Source: Isoetes taiwanensis | Lineage: Eukaryota > Streptophyta > Lycopodiopsida > Isoetales > Isoetaceae | DNA: 64,000 bases | Reading direction: 5' to 3' | Assembly: GCA_021234155.1 (NCBI GenBank) | Contig: JAJEKV010000113.1 | Coordinates: forward strand, 2,524,325-2,588,324 | Part shown: in pieces, positions 1 through 12,094 of the stretch | Layout of the letters: each line of letters begins with the position of its first letter | Numbering within the stretch: the first letter of the stretch is position 1 | Position numbers and translations under genes: made by a program | The notes under the pieces: generated by a model | Seen by the model: the letters and a program-made list of their open reading frames with translations, nothing else | Told to the model about the DNA's origin: nothing | Database searches by the model: none

Positions 1-144
1 ACAGTTGCAGTGCTGGATTACTGTCTCAACAACTACCTTGTCTCGGCCTACTATATCCTCAATGCTCCGATTGAAGTACAAAGGCAGCTGCTGGGCACCC
101 TTCCTGGCGACGAGCATAGATTTGAGGACTTCGATGACTCATGA
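1..144 (+). pseudogene. 3' end of FCP1/NIF-like phosphatase-domain gene (partial)
   Basis: The last 47 codons of the gene described at 47272-50529, cut by the window start. The reading frame is open from base 1 to a TGA at 142-144 and ends in an acidic tail (HRFEDFDDS). It matches the C-terminus encoded on the opposite strand at 47272-47410 with very few changes. Nothing catalytic is in this part; its importance is that it shows the phosphatase-like gene sits at the same place, convergent to the transposase, in a second copy of the element. Whether the rest of this copy is intact cannot be seen. Confidence 0.6.
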
Positions 145-221
145 AGTAACCATTGTATACTACTTTTTTGTAATATATGCATGATTACTTTGTGTTATCT
201 TGAGTATTGAGTGATCTTGTA

Positions 222-400
222 AGATGTCTCAAATCTTGGGTGTACAATTTTTCTGTAATATATATCAAGCTTACTCTCCAATACTACAAGCATTGTTTCC
301 AATACTAAAATACTCTAATACAGCACTACTACAAGCATTGTTTTCAATACTAAAAGACTCCAATACTCACAAGCATTGTCTCCAACATAATGATCAAAAT
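222..400. repeat. short degenerate tandem repeat in the element spacer
   Basis: About two and a half imperfect units built on 'ACAAGCATTGTTTCCAATAC', between the 3' ends of the two convergent genes of the TIR element. The inverse copy carries the same array at about 47030-47150, so it predates the spread of the two copies. Confidence 0.5.
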
Positions 401-559
401 TTGAGACAAGTACACAAGTAACTACAGACCTGTTAAAATGATAAAACAACTAGGTCAAAGCATATTCAACCTTCATATGGCGTAATCGTCAAGGATCATC
501 CGGTGAGTAGCCCGATCAAGGGAAAATCTCATTGGTGCCGAATCGATTCATCTCAAACT

Positions 560-3192
560 TGATAGTCGATACGTGATGATCATCTTTGGAAGGTCGGACC
601 TTTGTCTTCAAGTAGCTCCCAAGTACCATCGGGCGGAAAGATAGTACAAACCAGCCAACACATGTTCATCGACATTGAAGGTTCGACCCGGCTATCCTTG
701 ACAATTACGTCAAGGATATGCCTCGCTTAACACATTTCACCACATAGAAATCGCATTCTCCTCGATTTCCCTCCTCGGCTACAACAAAGAAAAGTTATCA
801 CCTTCCTCTATGTTTCCACTAAGCCATTCTCCATCACCTTCAAAAATGCCTCATCGATTTAGGTCTTGATTACCTTCACCAAAGAGACTTTTTCGGCTTT
901 TAGAGTAACATATTTCCAATTCTTTAACCTCTCGCTTGTTCACACAAGATGACCAGGTTTCCTTTCAAACAGTTACCACGTAAACAACTTAAACCTCTAT
1001 GAGCCACCCTTGTGCTTGATTTGGCCAAGTATGTCCCGATCTTTGTGTATTTCCTTGGTCCCTTCTACCCCAGCACGGTCCGGTAGGTTACCTATCAACA
1101 TCATCCTTTCCAATGAACCAAAAGTGCATGCAAAAAGCCAAAAACAACTATTGCGGTTCACATACGATGCTGGGAGGCACAATCTGACACACCGCGCCAG
1201 ATAAAAGCGGATGAAAGCACTTTGTGAAGCAGATGAAAGCACGTTAAAAGCAGATGAATGCAGATGAAAGCATATTACCTCTTGATGTCCCCCGTTCGGG
1301 CACCTTCATTCCAACTCATAGCGAATTCCACGGGCATCGGCAAAGACCCTAAATCTCACTCCATCATACTTGAGCTGCTCTCTAGTGAATGCCCCTTTAA
1401 GGACTGCTGCAGCTTCGGGCTGTGTCCCACCAGCTGCCTTGGATTTCTTACTTTTGTTTCCCTTCTTCTCAGCTTGTGCTGCAGCTTTGCGACCCGGTCC
1501 CACCCACCAGCTACCTTGGACTTCTTACTTTTGTTTCCCTTCTTGGTGGCATTGGATCTTTTCTTTCTGCTGCCACCTGGCACTTCCTTGGTAACGCAGG
1601 CTGCAACTCCACCAACTTCTTCTGTCTCCACCGGAATCGTAACAAGGTCTCAGAGTATATAAAAAAGAAGATCGGTATAATTTGGCTGAAAGCACAAAAG
1701 CGATATTCAAAGACATGACAAAGACATATCAAAGCATGCCCGACGAAGCAATAAAGAGAGTATTACCTTTTCAAACGCGTCTTCCATTCAAGCAAGAACT
1801 CGTGATTCTCTCTTTCTCTTGGACATATAGGAAGACTTTTATGCCACATACGCATCAAGCGGTCATGTTTATACCATTCTTCACCCTCGCTCTTGTTGCA
1901 AACCCACGACCCTCCGAGCTCGTTGGTTGAGTCATCATGATGTTGGTCGGCCGGACACTTCTCACCGTGTCCACGGACCTGGCAGTGCACTTGCACTCTT
2001 CACCATGGAATCCGGTTTTGGTGACCTTAATGCATTCGGTGCTACCACGGCATACTCCAACTTCATATGGTATATACAACAACGGGTTTCCCTTTACGAT
2101 ACTTTCTTTACATAAATAGGCTTCAACTTCTCGAAAGCCTTTAAGCAAACAGTGGTATTCTGATGTGCCTTTTTGTATTGTTGATATAGTCAAAGCAAAT
2201 GAATGGTGGCCTTTGGTTAGAAATATTTATGCAATAATAGCGTAAAAAAAGTTTGTATGGAAACTTATACCGTGGTGACCTCCATAAGGTGCAAGGGGAT
2301 AAGAAATTCTAAGCCCCGACTCTCCAACGTTGTTCACAACATCTTTCTTGCAAAGAGAGACTCTGCTGTTTTCTTTCCGAGTCTCGTTATGCTTTGCTTG
2401 CAAGCGGGGTGAGAGAATCGCACCTCAACCTCTTTTGGAAAGCGCATCCCACGGACCATTTCCAAGGAAGGCTTCCGATTTCCTTAATGCAGCCGGTTGC
2501 AATTGTTGACCTCATGCAACCTATCATAAGAAATATTGCACATGTATCAATGAACATATCCCACCCGACATCACTCGGCCAGATACAAGCACTTGAAAGC
2601 ATGAAGAAGCACGGGCATGAAGGCAAGAAATAGATGTACCTAACAGCCACGCCATAGTGGAATTGCATCTCGAATTTGTGGAAGAAGCCATCACAAGTGT
2701 TGAGGTTCCGGCTCTCCAAATATCATGGTTCCTTTGCCTCTTTGTGGTCGCCATTGTTCTGTTTCAAGTTGTTGAGCAAAGACCCGGGCCTTGCACTCCT
2801 TTGGATTTGGCAAAAGTCCGGTTCAAGAGATTTCCATTTTAGTGGTGATGAACCACCCTCTTCATCACATCGACCTTGAGTTCGGGTGAATGCTTTTTGG
2901 TGAGCTTATTGAAGTAATCAACTACTTGCTTGGCTATTTCTTGCCTGCGTCTCATGCTCGATCCTCCCCGCTCAACCGCCCCTTTTCATCTTATTAAAGT
3001 AATCAGTATTCTCTCTTTCTCATTGCATCCAATTTCTTGTAAATTGCGGAGGAAACCGGATCTTCACGTGATATTTCCCGTGTTGCATTGACATCCAACA
3101 AATGCGGAACACATATTGGGATTCATCGGGCCGAAAATCCAATGCTAAACGTGTGATTGCCTCCAGGCGGTCTTAGGGGCGCCATGAAATTC
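560..3192 (-). pseudogene. DDE-type transposase pseudogene, copy 1 (catalytic core deleted)
   Basis: The minus strand carries the same exons as the plus-strand gene at 43624-46837: N-terminal part near 3190-2890, a middle part near 2750-2390, a cysteine-containing part at 2193-1763, a Lys-rich repeat segment at 1640-1400, then directly the segment beginning VLKGAFTREQLKYDG (1405-1306), and a C-terminal part at 1130-580. In copy 2 the Lys-rich segment and VLKGAF are separated by some 630 bp that hold the WSDGCSSQFKS and HGKGEHDG motifs; here they are fused at a shared GCAG. Frames are broken at many places, including the C-terminus. It cannot encode an active transposase, but its ends could still be mobilised in trans. 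Confidence 0.7.
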
Positions 3193-3497
3193 TGAGAGAG
3201 GAGGATAAGTGAATTGGAGGGAGAATTTTCAAGGACCCATGACGGCAAATCCATTTACAACGTACTACCACACCACTGCAGCGAAAATCCAGCAAAAAAC
3301 CCACAATCATTTTCCTAACGGTTCATTCGTGAGGTGGACGTGTTAGTACATGAAGGGCGTAAAAAAAATTGACGGGCAGTTACACCCATCAGCACCCCAA
3401 ATTAAGCAAAAGCAGGGGTGCTTTAAGCGGGCTAAAACCCTGCTATAAGCATGCGTCCGGACGCATGCTTTTGATACCCACCAGCATACTTTCACCC

Positions 3498-6400
3498 TCA
3501 TATAAGTACTGTTCAACTTGGTATGAGTCCGGCCAACTCCTGTCATGGAAGCATTCGGAATAAAATTCTTCTTGTATAAATGGGATTAAGGCAATCTGGA
3601 CTACTATTGCTGCGTTGTTGCCACACGATTCCGGTCCACAAATTGAAGTAGTTATATGGGGATATCAACAAGGTATCAAGCTAGAGCACTTTGTCTCTTC
3701 TGTTTATATATTGCTCCTGCATTATGGGATCTTGCCTCCATCTAATAGATAGCATCTTCAGATCCCTCAACCACAGTGGAAAAGTGTTTGGATAGTTGAT
3801 CTAAAGTGGCAGTTCTGTGGTGGCAAAAAAATTGATAGATGTCTCGGAATCAGCAATTCATAAATTTGATCATCATATTTTAGAGCCCTATCCTTTAGGT
3901 AAGCAAAGGGTTGAGATATTGAGCATTGCTCCTTCTTGTGTGAGGAACTTTGGCGGGCATAGTCTTTGTTGTTGACCCTTTTTTGGACTTCTCTAACTAG
4001 CCACAAATTTGCTCGCTTCTCCCCGATTGCTTCTTTGTGATGTCATCAAGCTTCTAAGTTCCTTCATACTTAAAACACCATCCTCCAACTCTCATACAAT
4101 CTTGATTTCTTTAATAAAGAATCGCTATTATAGGGTAATCAATAATATGAAATATATTGGAGACATGTATTGTGACATATAACTTATGTTGCCTAAATGT
4201 TATATGGTGTTTTTGATGGGTTTCCAAGTGTGTTCCAAGATAATGAACACTACCTTAATTGTAAGGGTTATAGTCTAAGTCTGGAATTTCAATGTTATAG
4301 GATGTGATATCAACCTAAAAATTTACAATTTTGTTGTGTAGATGGGGGATATACTAAAATTTTAACGAAGATTTAGATTTATTTAATCACAAAATATGAG
4401 CATCAAATAAAAATCAAACAAAGCATGAGCATCACATACTTTTAATAAGATCCTGATAATTAATGCTTTCCACTAATGGTTTAATATCTAGTGCAATGTC
4501 TTGCAAGTGCTTGAGCATATATGCATATTCTCGTTATCATCATATATATGCCATAGTAGAGTAAATAATATGAAGAGTTATTTTCGGAGTGCTAGTCACA
4601 CATATCAAAGAAACATTGTAGTCCACAATGTTGATACTGTAGATCTGAAAGGGGGATCTCATACCATAAGCATTGGCCACATGCTAGATTCATCAAAATA
4701 ATCAAAGTTGATAGTAAGAGTAGATCGAGATGTTTCTACTCCCATTCTGGGCCCAGAGCATCAATATTGGATTGATGAAGATTCTAGTTTGTCAAGGTAT
4801 GGGAAAAGATTAGGCTGTCAAAGAGCAGATGTAACCAAATGTGAGGCCAATGCCAAAAGATAGAGACATAGAAATTTCAAAACATCTCCTCTTTATATTT
4901 CTTGTTGCAAATTTGGAGTTGTCCCTCTGTGTATACTTTGCACCACATATTATAAAAAAACTACACTATAAGACCTACTCATCAACCTTTATTTTATGCG
5001 GCTAGGAAGTTGCCAAGGAAGGAGAAGATTTTGGGCTCCACTATCGATCCATGTGTTGGATGGTCTAATTTTCTAATGCTAGAGGACAAAGTAGCAAATA
5101 AAATAAAATAATATAAAGTTCTATACATTTGTTGCCTTGGGTTGCTAGTTTGAGGCAATCATACTAAGGCGATGATAAATCAGAGGATGCCATGTGTCGG
5201 ATTCTGATGAGACCACCAATTAGACAAGCACAGAATCAGAAGTCTCTGACACCAACATGATAATAAGTTGATGCTACAAACTTGAAGGGCTATTCAATTG
5301 TGCAAGAGAACTGCATGCGCCATTTGCTCTCTGTGGGTGATAAAATCGCTTGTTTCGTCTCTGTTTTCTCTCTAATTTTGGCATGCAGGGCGCGACTATA
5401 TTGACTCGGTGGTGCTTTTTTTCATGTCGATCTTGGCAATCCCACAAAGTTTTGGCCCTGCAACAGAGCATACATTTGTCAAGATATCAAGAGAAGATTT
5501 TAAGCGCACAAAGAGTTGTGGGATTGGTAAGTTCGACATGGAAAAAACACCCAGGTCCCACGTCGAATGCCGCAGGTATGATTTGATATTTTGTTGTCAT
5601 GCATTCATTTTGACCTCCACCTTTGTCACATATAACTTCGCATGTCCTATCCTGCAAAACAAGAAAATATATGGTTGTACAATAGAATTTAGTAAGGTGT
5701 TTCTTGCTTTATAGCCACAAATTTAAGCAAAACGTTTAGTTGTTTTCATGCACAACTAGAAAAAAATCCATCGATGTTATTGCCAAGCATCTTCAAATAT
5801 TGCCATTATAGGTTAGTTGGATTGTTGATTTTATTTGCTCTATATGTAACTATCAATAATTGTTTATTTATCACTAGGATAAATAGAATGCATGTCATGG
5901 AGGTTCATCAATAAGGATTCTCACGTGGAGGTTCGAAAATAAGACTGTCCTCTGAAGGCATTGGAATATTTACTTTGTAGTATGATGTTAATTATTGATC
6001 CATAATGTCAAAGATGAGATTTATTTCTTGAAAATTTGGATATATTCTGGAGAGAAAAAAAACTCAGTTTTAATTTACACACACTGCGTGTGCACATATT
6101 GGATGCCCCATTGAGGACCTAAGCATGAGTTCCACATGGCATGATCCATGAGCCAAAATATTGAAATATGTAGACGAAATACAATATAGAAATAGGATCA
6201 AGATTGTTACTATGGGTTATTCTGGTGATACCACGATGGCAATTCCCTACATCAGATAAAAGAAATAGGGTCATAACAGGTTGAACCCATTGGCATATGC
6301 TTGTCACATTTCATTTTCTGCTCAAAGATTAACTTTGATCAAGAAGCAACACAACTACAAAAAACTTCAACTACTACAAAATCAAGCCATTGATGCCTTC

Positions 6401-6742
6401 ATAGGTCTTCCGACAAAGCACTACCTTGGGCATATGCATGAACAAGCTCATCGAAGTGTGAGGAGGCCGCCTTGTGTGTGGAGCCATATATTATAAATGG
6501 TTCCCCTATTTCTATACTGAAGGTGTATGCCCAAATGGTTAGTGTGGCTGGTGACCCGCTCCTCAATACCGCCGGGACCCCACCCTCCGACTCCTGGCTA
6601 CTGCCAGTCGTAAGACACCACCCTTCACACCGGAACGGGGTCCCAGTTGCCATACTCCAATAGAAGTAGGAAAGTACAAAATACTAAATAAGTGTGCACG
6701 TGGATTGGACACTGCATCAACATCCTAGGATGCATGTGCCAA
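3498..6742. other. gene-poor stretch, nothing recognised
   Basis: AT-rich sequence with only short open frames that resemble nothing I know, including a 79-codon frame on minus at 3767-4006. A patch at about 6530-6660 is clearly more GC-rich than its surroundings and is open in both directions (85 codons on minus at 6399-6653; 63 codons on plus at 6472-6663). It could be a fragment of organellar or other foreign DNA, but I cannot name it. Confidence 0.4.
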
Positions 6743-8130
6743 GTGACATGAGTTGAGCTATCTGAATACAAAATACATAATAGAAAATTATGAAACACCA
6801 ACTAAAGATTTGATTAAAAAATATATATAGAATATAAAAATATGGAAAATAATATTAACTTATTAAAATAAAAGGTGTGAATATACAATGAAAAATATGA
6901 ATATACAATGGAAAGAACTAAGTATAAAAAAAAAGAAAAAAGTAAAGAATGTAAAAGATACTAAATGGATCATAAGGCAAAAATATGATAATTATCTTTT
7001 TGCAGGTTTCCAACATAACCCATCTACCCTGAGCATTTTTCCTCTTTTTTCTTGTATGCACAACGCTTCAATATTTTTTGTGTGTACGTGTGGGTGTGCG
7101 TGTGTGGTGGTATATGTTCTTCATGTAGGCCCATTAAGAACATAAAAAGGGGCTCACCTCTTGGTTCTTAGTTTTGTAAGACTCCATGTGAAACTTCCCA
7201 TTAAATATTTAACCTTAAATCTCCATTATTTCACCTCAATATTTTTTATGTGTCCAAGTCTTATCATGTTTTATTGCATGTAAACTCATTCTTGATATTC
7301 AACTGGAGGCTGACAGTCTGCCTCACCTCGCTATGTGCCAATAGGGTTGGTATGCAGTTCTGCAAGTCTTTCAAGGAATAACTTTATGCATTGCGTAAAA
7401 ATAATGAGCTTCTTTGTATGAAGTCATGAGCTAAGAGAACTGGATGCATGAGTTAAAGAGTGGAATAAATTAAATGCAGTACATGTTCATTGCTACATCA
7501 AGACAATCAAGTAGGTCCTGACGGTAAATTGAAATATTATTAAGATTTTTGGTTAAAGAGCTTGAGGTAAAAGCTAGAGCAAGGAGAGGAAGTTCATAGG
7601 GCTGAAGTGCACTTAAAGGGTCTCTTTATTGCCTATTTTGTTATATATATATACAAGTCTCTTATTATTTAGGATTGTATGATCAAGTGAGTGAGAAGTA
7701 GTGTAAAATGTTTTATGTAATGAACTTAACATAGTGTACTGTTCCTAGAAATAAAAAAAAAAACTTTCATCATCTAAGGGAAAATTATGAAAATGTTCGT
7801 ACATTTTGCAAAAATTACAAAAATTGCCTTACAGATAAAGTGTGCGACTTAGATAAGTATTATCCTGTTAGAAATACTCCTCTAAGTCCGACACTATGTT
7901 TACCAAGACACCCTTCATTTGGACTGCATTTTGGTAATAATAGCAAAGAGTGAAGGGACTTTGATACTTTCACCTATTATAATTTCAATTTAAATTTTGA
8001 AATAAAGATGCCACTTCAAGAACACCATCAATAATTTTTTTTTTTTTTTTTTTTTTTTGAAAGATTGAACTTTAAAACTGGTATGGATGAAGTTTAGGGA
8101 TTAAAGTTCAGTATTTTGACCCACATTTTG
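6743..8130. repeat. tandem segmental duplication, unit 1 (about 1.39 kb)
   Basis: The segment from GTGACATGAGTTGAGC to CCCACATTTTG is repeated immediately downstream at 8131-9518. The two units agree almost base for base; the only obvious difference is a few bases near 7000 versus 8388. Even the 24-T tract near the right end has the same length. No coding sequence is recognised inside; it contains TG-rich, ATATAT and poly-T tracts. Confidence 0.9.
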
Positions 8131-9518
8131 TGACATGAGTTGAGCTATCTGAATACAAAATACATAATAGAAAATTATGAAACACCAACTAAAGATTTGA
8201 TTAAAAAATATATATAGAATATAAAAATATGGAAAATAATATTAACTTATTAAAATAAAAGGTGTGAATATACAATGAAAAATATGAATATACAATGGAA
8301 AGAACTAAGTATAAAAAAAAAGAAAAAAGTAAAGAATGTAAAAGATACTAAATGGATCATAAGGCAAAAATATGATAATTATCTTTTGCGTGTTTTTCCA
8401 ACATAACCCATCTACCCTGAGCATTTTTCCTCTTTTTTCTTGTATGCACAACGCTTCAATATTTTTTGTGTGTACGTGTGGGTGTGCGTGTGTGGTGGTA
8501 TATGTTCTTCATGTAGGCCCATTAAGAACATAAAAAGGGGCTCACCTCTTGGTTCTTAGTTTTGTAAGACTCCATGTGAAACTTCCCATTAAATATTTAA
8601 CCTTAAATCTCCATTATTTCACCTCAATATTTTTTATGTGTCCAAGTCTTATCATGTTTTATTGCATGTAAACTCATTCTTGATATTCAACTGGAGGCTG
8701 ACAGTCTGCCTCACCTCGCTATGTGCCAATAGGGTTGGTATGCAGTTCTGCAAGTCTTTCAAGGAATAACTTTATGCATTGCGTAAAAATAATGAGCTTC
8801 TTTGTATGAAGTCATGAGCTAAGAGAACTGGATGCATGAGTTAAAGAGTGGAATAAATTAAATGCAGTACATGTTCATTGCTACATCAAGACAATCAAGT
8901 AGGTCCTGACGGTAAATTGAAATATTATTAAGATTTTTGGTTAAAGAGCTTGAGGTAAAAGCTAGAGCAAGGAGAGGAAGTTCATAGGGCTGAAGTGCAC
9001 TTAAAGGGTCTCTTTATTGCCTATTTTGTTATATATATATACAAGTCTCTTATTATTTAGGATTGTATGATCAAGTGAGTGAGAAGTAGTGTAAAATGTT
9101 TTATGTAATGAACTTAACATAGTGTACTGTTCCTAGAAATAAAAAAAAAAACTTTCATCATCTAAGGGAAAATTATGAAAATGTTCGTACATTTTGCAAA
9201 AATTACAAAAATTGCCTTACAGATAAAGTGTGCGACTTAGATAAGTATTATCCTGTTAGAAATACTCCTCTAAGTCCGACACTATGTTTACCAAGACACC
9301 CTTCATTTGGACTGCATTTTGGTAATAATAGCAAAGAGTGAAGGGACTTTGATACTTTCACCTATTATAATTTCAATTTAAATTTTGAAATAAAGATGCC
9401 ACTTCAAGAACACCATCAATAATTTTTTTTTTTTTTTTTTTTTTTTGAAAGATTGAACTTTAAAACTGGTATGGATGAAGTTTAGGGATTAAAGTTCAGT
9501 ATTTTGACCCACATTTTG
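8131..9518. repeat. tandem segmental duplication, unit 2
   Basis: Second unit of the 1.39-kb direct tandem duplication. The near identity, with a 24-T tract conserved in length, means either a very recent duplication or an assembly duplication. Confidence 0.9.
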
Positions 9519-10888
9519 TTGTATGCATACCCAGAAAATTAATATCAGTTACAAATGTTACTTAGACATGGTAAATAAAAATATTATTATTAGCATTGCA
9601 GCCCAACCAAGCCTACAATCTTTCTTACAATTCTAGACTATCCATATAGCACATCCACCTCAAAAAACTCTGATGTGGCATAGCCTATACCATTGGATGT
9701 CCAGTTTTTAAGATCGATGGCTAGGAACATTAGAAAAGCACCAAATCTAAGCATGGAAATGGCAACAGATGCGGCCATAGGATGTACTCACAACCCTCGA
9801 CATGCTTCACGTGGCGTGCCCAAACCCTCAGAGGTGATTTGGATTTGTACTTTTTTATATTCCCAGCTATAGGTTTAGTATACTTTGCCAGAAAGGTTTG
9901 CAGAGGAGCTAATAGTATTTTCTCATTCTAAACCCTGTGAATTTACACTTCTGTTTTATTGTTTTGCCAGGATTTCCAAAATTTTAGTTTGATTTCTTGC
10001 TTTCAAATTGATTCATTGCTACCAATGATCTCATGTAGGATTGTAGGAGCCGTTCTTTATATAAAGCACGCGACAATATATAGTTAACAGAGCTGCCATT
10101 ACTAAAATACGAAAGCTACTAGTAGAAGGAGCACATGCTCACCTTTTTCAAAACTCTTCATACTTTAGGACTCTCTTTTTTGAGGCTGCATTTCGAAATT
10201 TAGTTGTGAAAGTAAGTGCGCATGGACTTTGATCCTTCATATCTTTTACAAACTCAACCCCTCTGTTGGTGCCAATTTACTCTACTTCCTTTAACAAGCT
10301 GGGCAGAAATCTCCTCCATGCTGAAAAGATTGCTTCAGTTAATAATGCATCTGAGTTATTATTTCATGGGATGCTGACATGTTTGATCTACCCTTGTTTT
10401 TTCATGTTTGAAGTGCAATAAGGCATAGATTCGACTTCTTGTCCACATGTTTCCATTGAATTGCACAAACAAGTGAAAATGAGAATTTTTTATAGACAAA
10501 CATAACTTAACTATACTTCTTCAAAATGTCACACTTTTATATAGCAAAGCTCTCATAAAATTGCATCTAATGGCCAAGGCTAGCACTTGGCTTGGCAAAA
10601 TCTAGCCTCACTAAGAATTGCTAGTGACTTAAATTGTGTTAATCTTGATATTCTGAAACACCGATTTCTATTGGGTTGCACAAACAAGTGAGGATATGAA
10701 TTGTTTTATAGGTCCATCCTTCAATCACAAAAGAAATTTTTTAGACGTAAACTTCCGTAACCCTGCTTCTTCAAAAACATTTCACTTCTAGGTGGCAAAT
10801 CTCTCATAAAATTGCATGCAATGGCCAAGGATGGCACTTGGCTTGGAAAAATCTAGCCTCATTACTAGTTGCTACTATCTTGAATTGT
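9519..10888. repeat. gene-less DNA ending in an imperfect tandem duplication
   Basis: No gene seen. From about 10430 a segment with 'CTCATAAAATTGCAT' and 'TGGCACTTGGCTTGG' is present twice (about 10430-10640 and 10670-10888). A third relative lies at 31504-31630, where it is followed without interruption by sequence that here resumes only at 14094. This locus is thus the occupied version of a site that is empty at 31630. Confidence 0.6.
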
Positions 10889-10913
10889 ATCATTCTAGAA
10901 ATACTAAGGTGAA

Positions 10914-11870
10914 AATGGACACTCGTGCCTGGTTGGAGGCCCTCGTGCCTGGTTGAAGGCCCTCGTGCCTGGTTGAGCTACTGGCTTTTGGTTCTTTTTT
11001 TGTGCAGGTGAGCAGTGATGAGCGTACTTTTGGCATTTTGGACAAAGATATTAGTTTTGGAGGCACAAAATGAAGATTGTTTATTCAGATGTGACTCCAT
11101 AAGCTACTACTTCTTGCTAAATGTATTTTCACCCGACAAGGCTTGTCAGCATGAGGGTATAGAGTCTATTGTATTTGGACCCTAACATAGATTAGTGATA
11201 CCATTATTGTCAGGGTTTTTCCTCGAAAACCCGAAAGGGCGAGGTTTTTTAATCCCGGCCATAATGGTCTCACTAACTTGCTATCAATATGTACTTGTGT
11301 TTGGTTATAAGGAGATGCAGCAGCTCAGCATTCTATAACCAAAACTCAAAACAAATACATATTGTGACCTAGATAGTGAGACCATTATGGCCGGGATTAA
11401 AAAACCTCGCCCTTTCGGGTTTTCGAGGAAAAACCCTGACAATAATGGGATCACTAACCTATGCTAGAGTCATAATCTCAAAAGAATCTATACCCTCATG
11501 CTGACCAGCCTTGTTGGGTGGAGAATACATATAGTAATGAAGTTGCAATAACAAACTCATGTTGGAATTGTCTTCTCTACTGAACTTCATTATGTGCTTG
11601 GAATCCAAACCTTCATCCAGAAATACAAACTATAGGGAAAATCGCTCACCAACTATTATCCTGCATACACAAGAAAAATGAACCAAACGCCCCTAGGGCT
11701 ACATGGCACGAGGGCCACCAACTAGGCACGAGGGCCACCAACCAGGCACGAGGGCCTCCATCCAGGCACGAGGGCCTCAACCAGGCACAAAGGCCTCCAA
11801 CCAAGCACCAGGGCCTCCATCAGGATGTAGGCCTTCAACTAGTCACTAGTACCTCCAACAAGAAATTAGC
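10914..11870. mobile_element. foldback element with minisatellite ends
   Basis: Imperfect arms at about 10914-11285 and 11370-11830 are inverse complements. The tips are minisatellites of a 21-22-bp unit: CCTCGTGCCTGGTTGGAGGC about three times on the left, and its complement (AGGCACGAGGGCCTCCAACC) about six times, degenerating, on the right. Nearer the centre each arm has a long near-perfect block around 11205-11280 and 11385-11455 including a CCC-GAAA-GGG hairpin. The central spacer is about 85 bp. No coding capacity. Confidence 0.7.
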
Positions 11871-11925
11871 TTACCAATAAGGCATATGAGAGCAAGGGTG
11901 GGAGGGTGGGGTGCCAAACCCAGAG

Positions 11926-12094
11926 AAAGAAGGACGAGAGATGCAAAAGCGAAATGCTGATGAAGAATGAAGAAGCTTTAAAACCTAAATAGAAGGCTAG
12001 GAGAGAATAGGACAAAAAAATAACTAATCAAGAAAAGCGCCATCGTATTTCTAGAACTTGGTTTACTGTCTATTCGGTGAAACGAAAGTAAACG
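11926..12094 (-). repeat. LTR-like direct repeat, left
   Basis: About 170 bp, highly similar to 13918-14093, with a few substitutions and small indels. Read on minus it starts TGACGTTTACTTTCG and is followed by GTTTGGCACCCC. Confidence 0.6.

Larger units (their letters stand above)
1..3497 (-). mobile_element. TIR DNA transposon copy 1 (Sola-like?), cut by the window edge
   Basis: This is the inverse of the element at 43309-50879, recognised by base-level similarity along almost its whole length. Its visible end at 3475-3497 is the same terminal motif (TACCCACCAGCATACTTTC followed by ACCC) that bounds the complete copy; flanking bases TCAT would be one half of a 4-bp target duplication, but the other end lies outside the window. 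Contents in this orientation: the 3' end of the phosphatase-like gene (plus strand), a spacer with short repeats, then the transposase gene reading leftward on minus. Compared with copy 2 it lacks roughly 0.6 kb covering the transposase catalytic core, so it is a deletion derivative. Superfamily assignment is inference from the 4-bp duplication of copy 2. Confidence 0.85.

Noticed and set aside
1356-1718. Several overlapping plus- and minus-strand frames of 70-130 codons in copy 1
   Set aside because: They are out-of-frame readings of the Lys-rich transposase exon; the minus-strand reading homologous to copy 2 explains the sequence.
6888-7145. 85-codon plus frame in the tandem duplication
   Set aside because: The Lys-rich start and Cys/Val-rich end come from A-rich and TG-rich simple sequence; the frame is not retained in unit 2.
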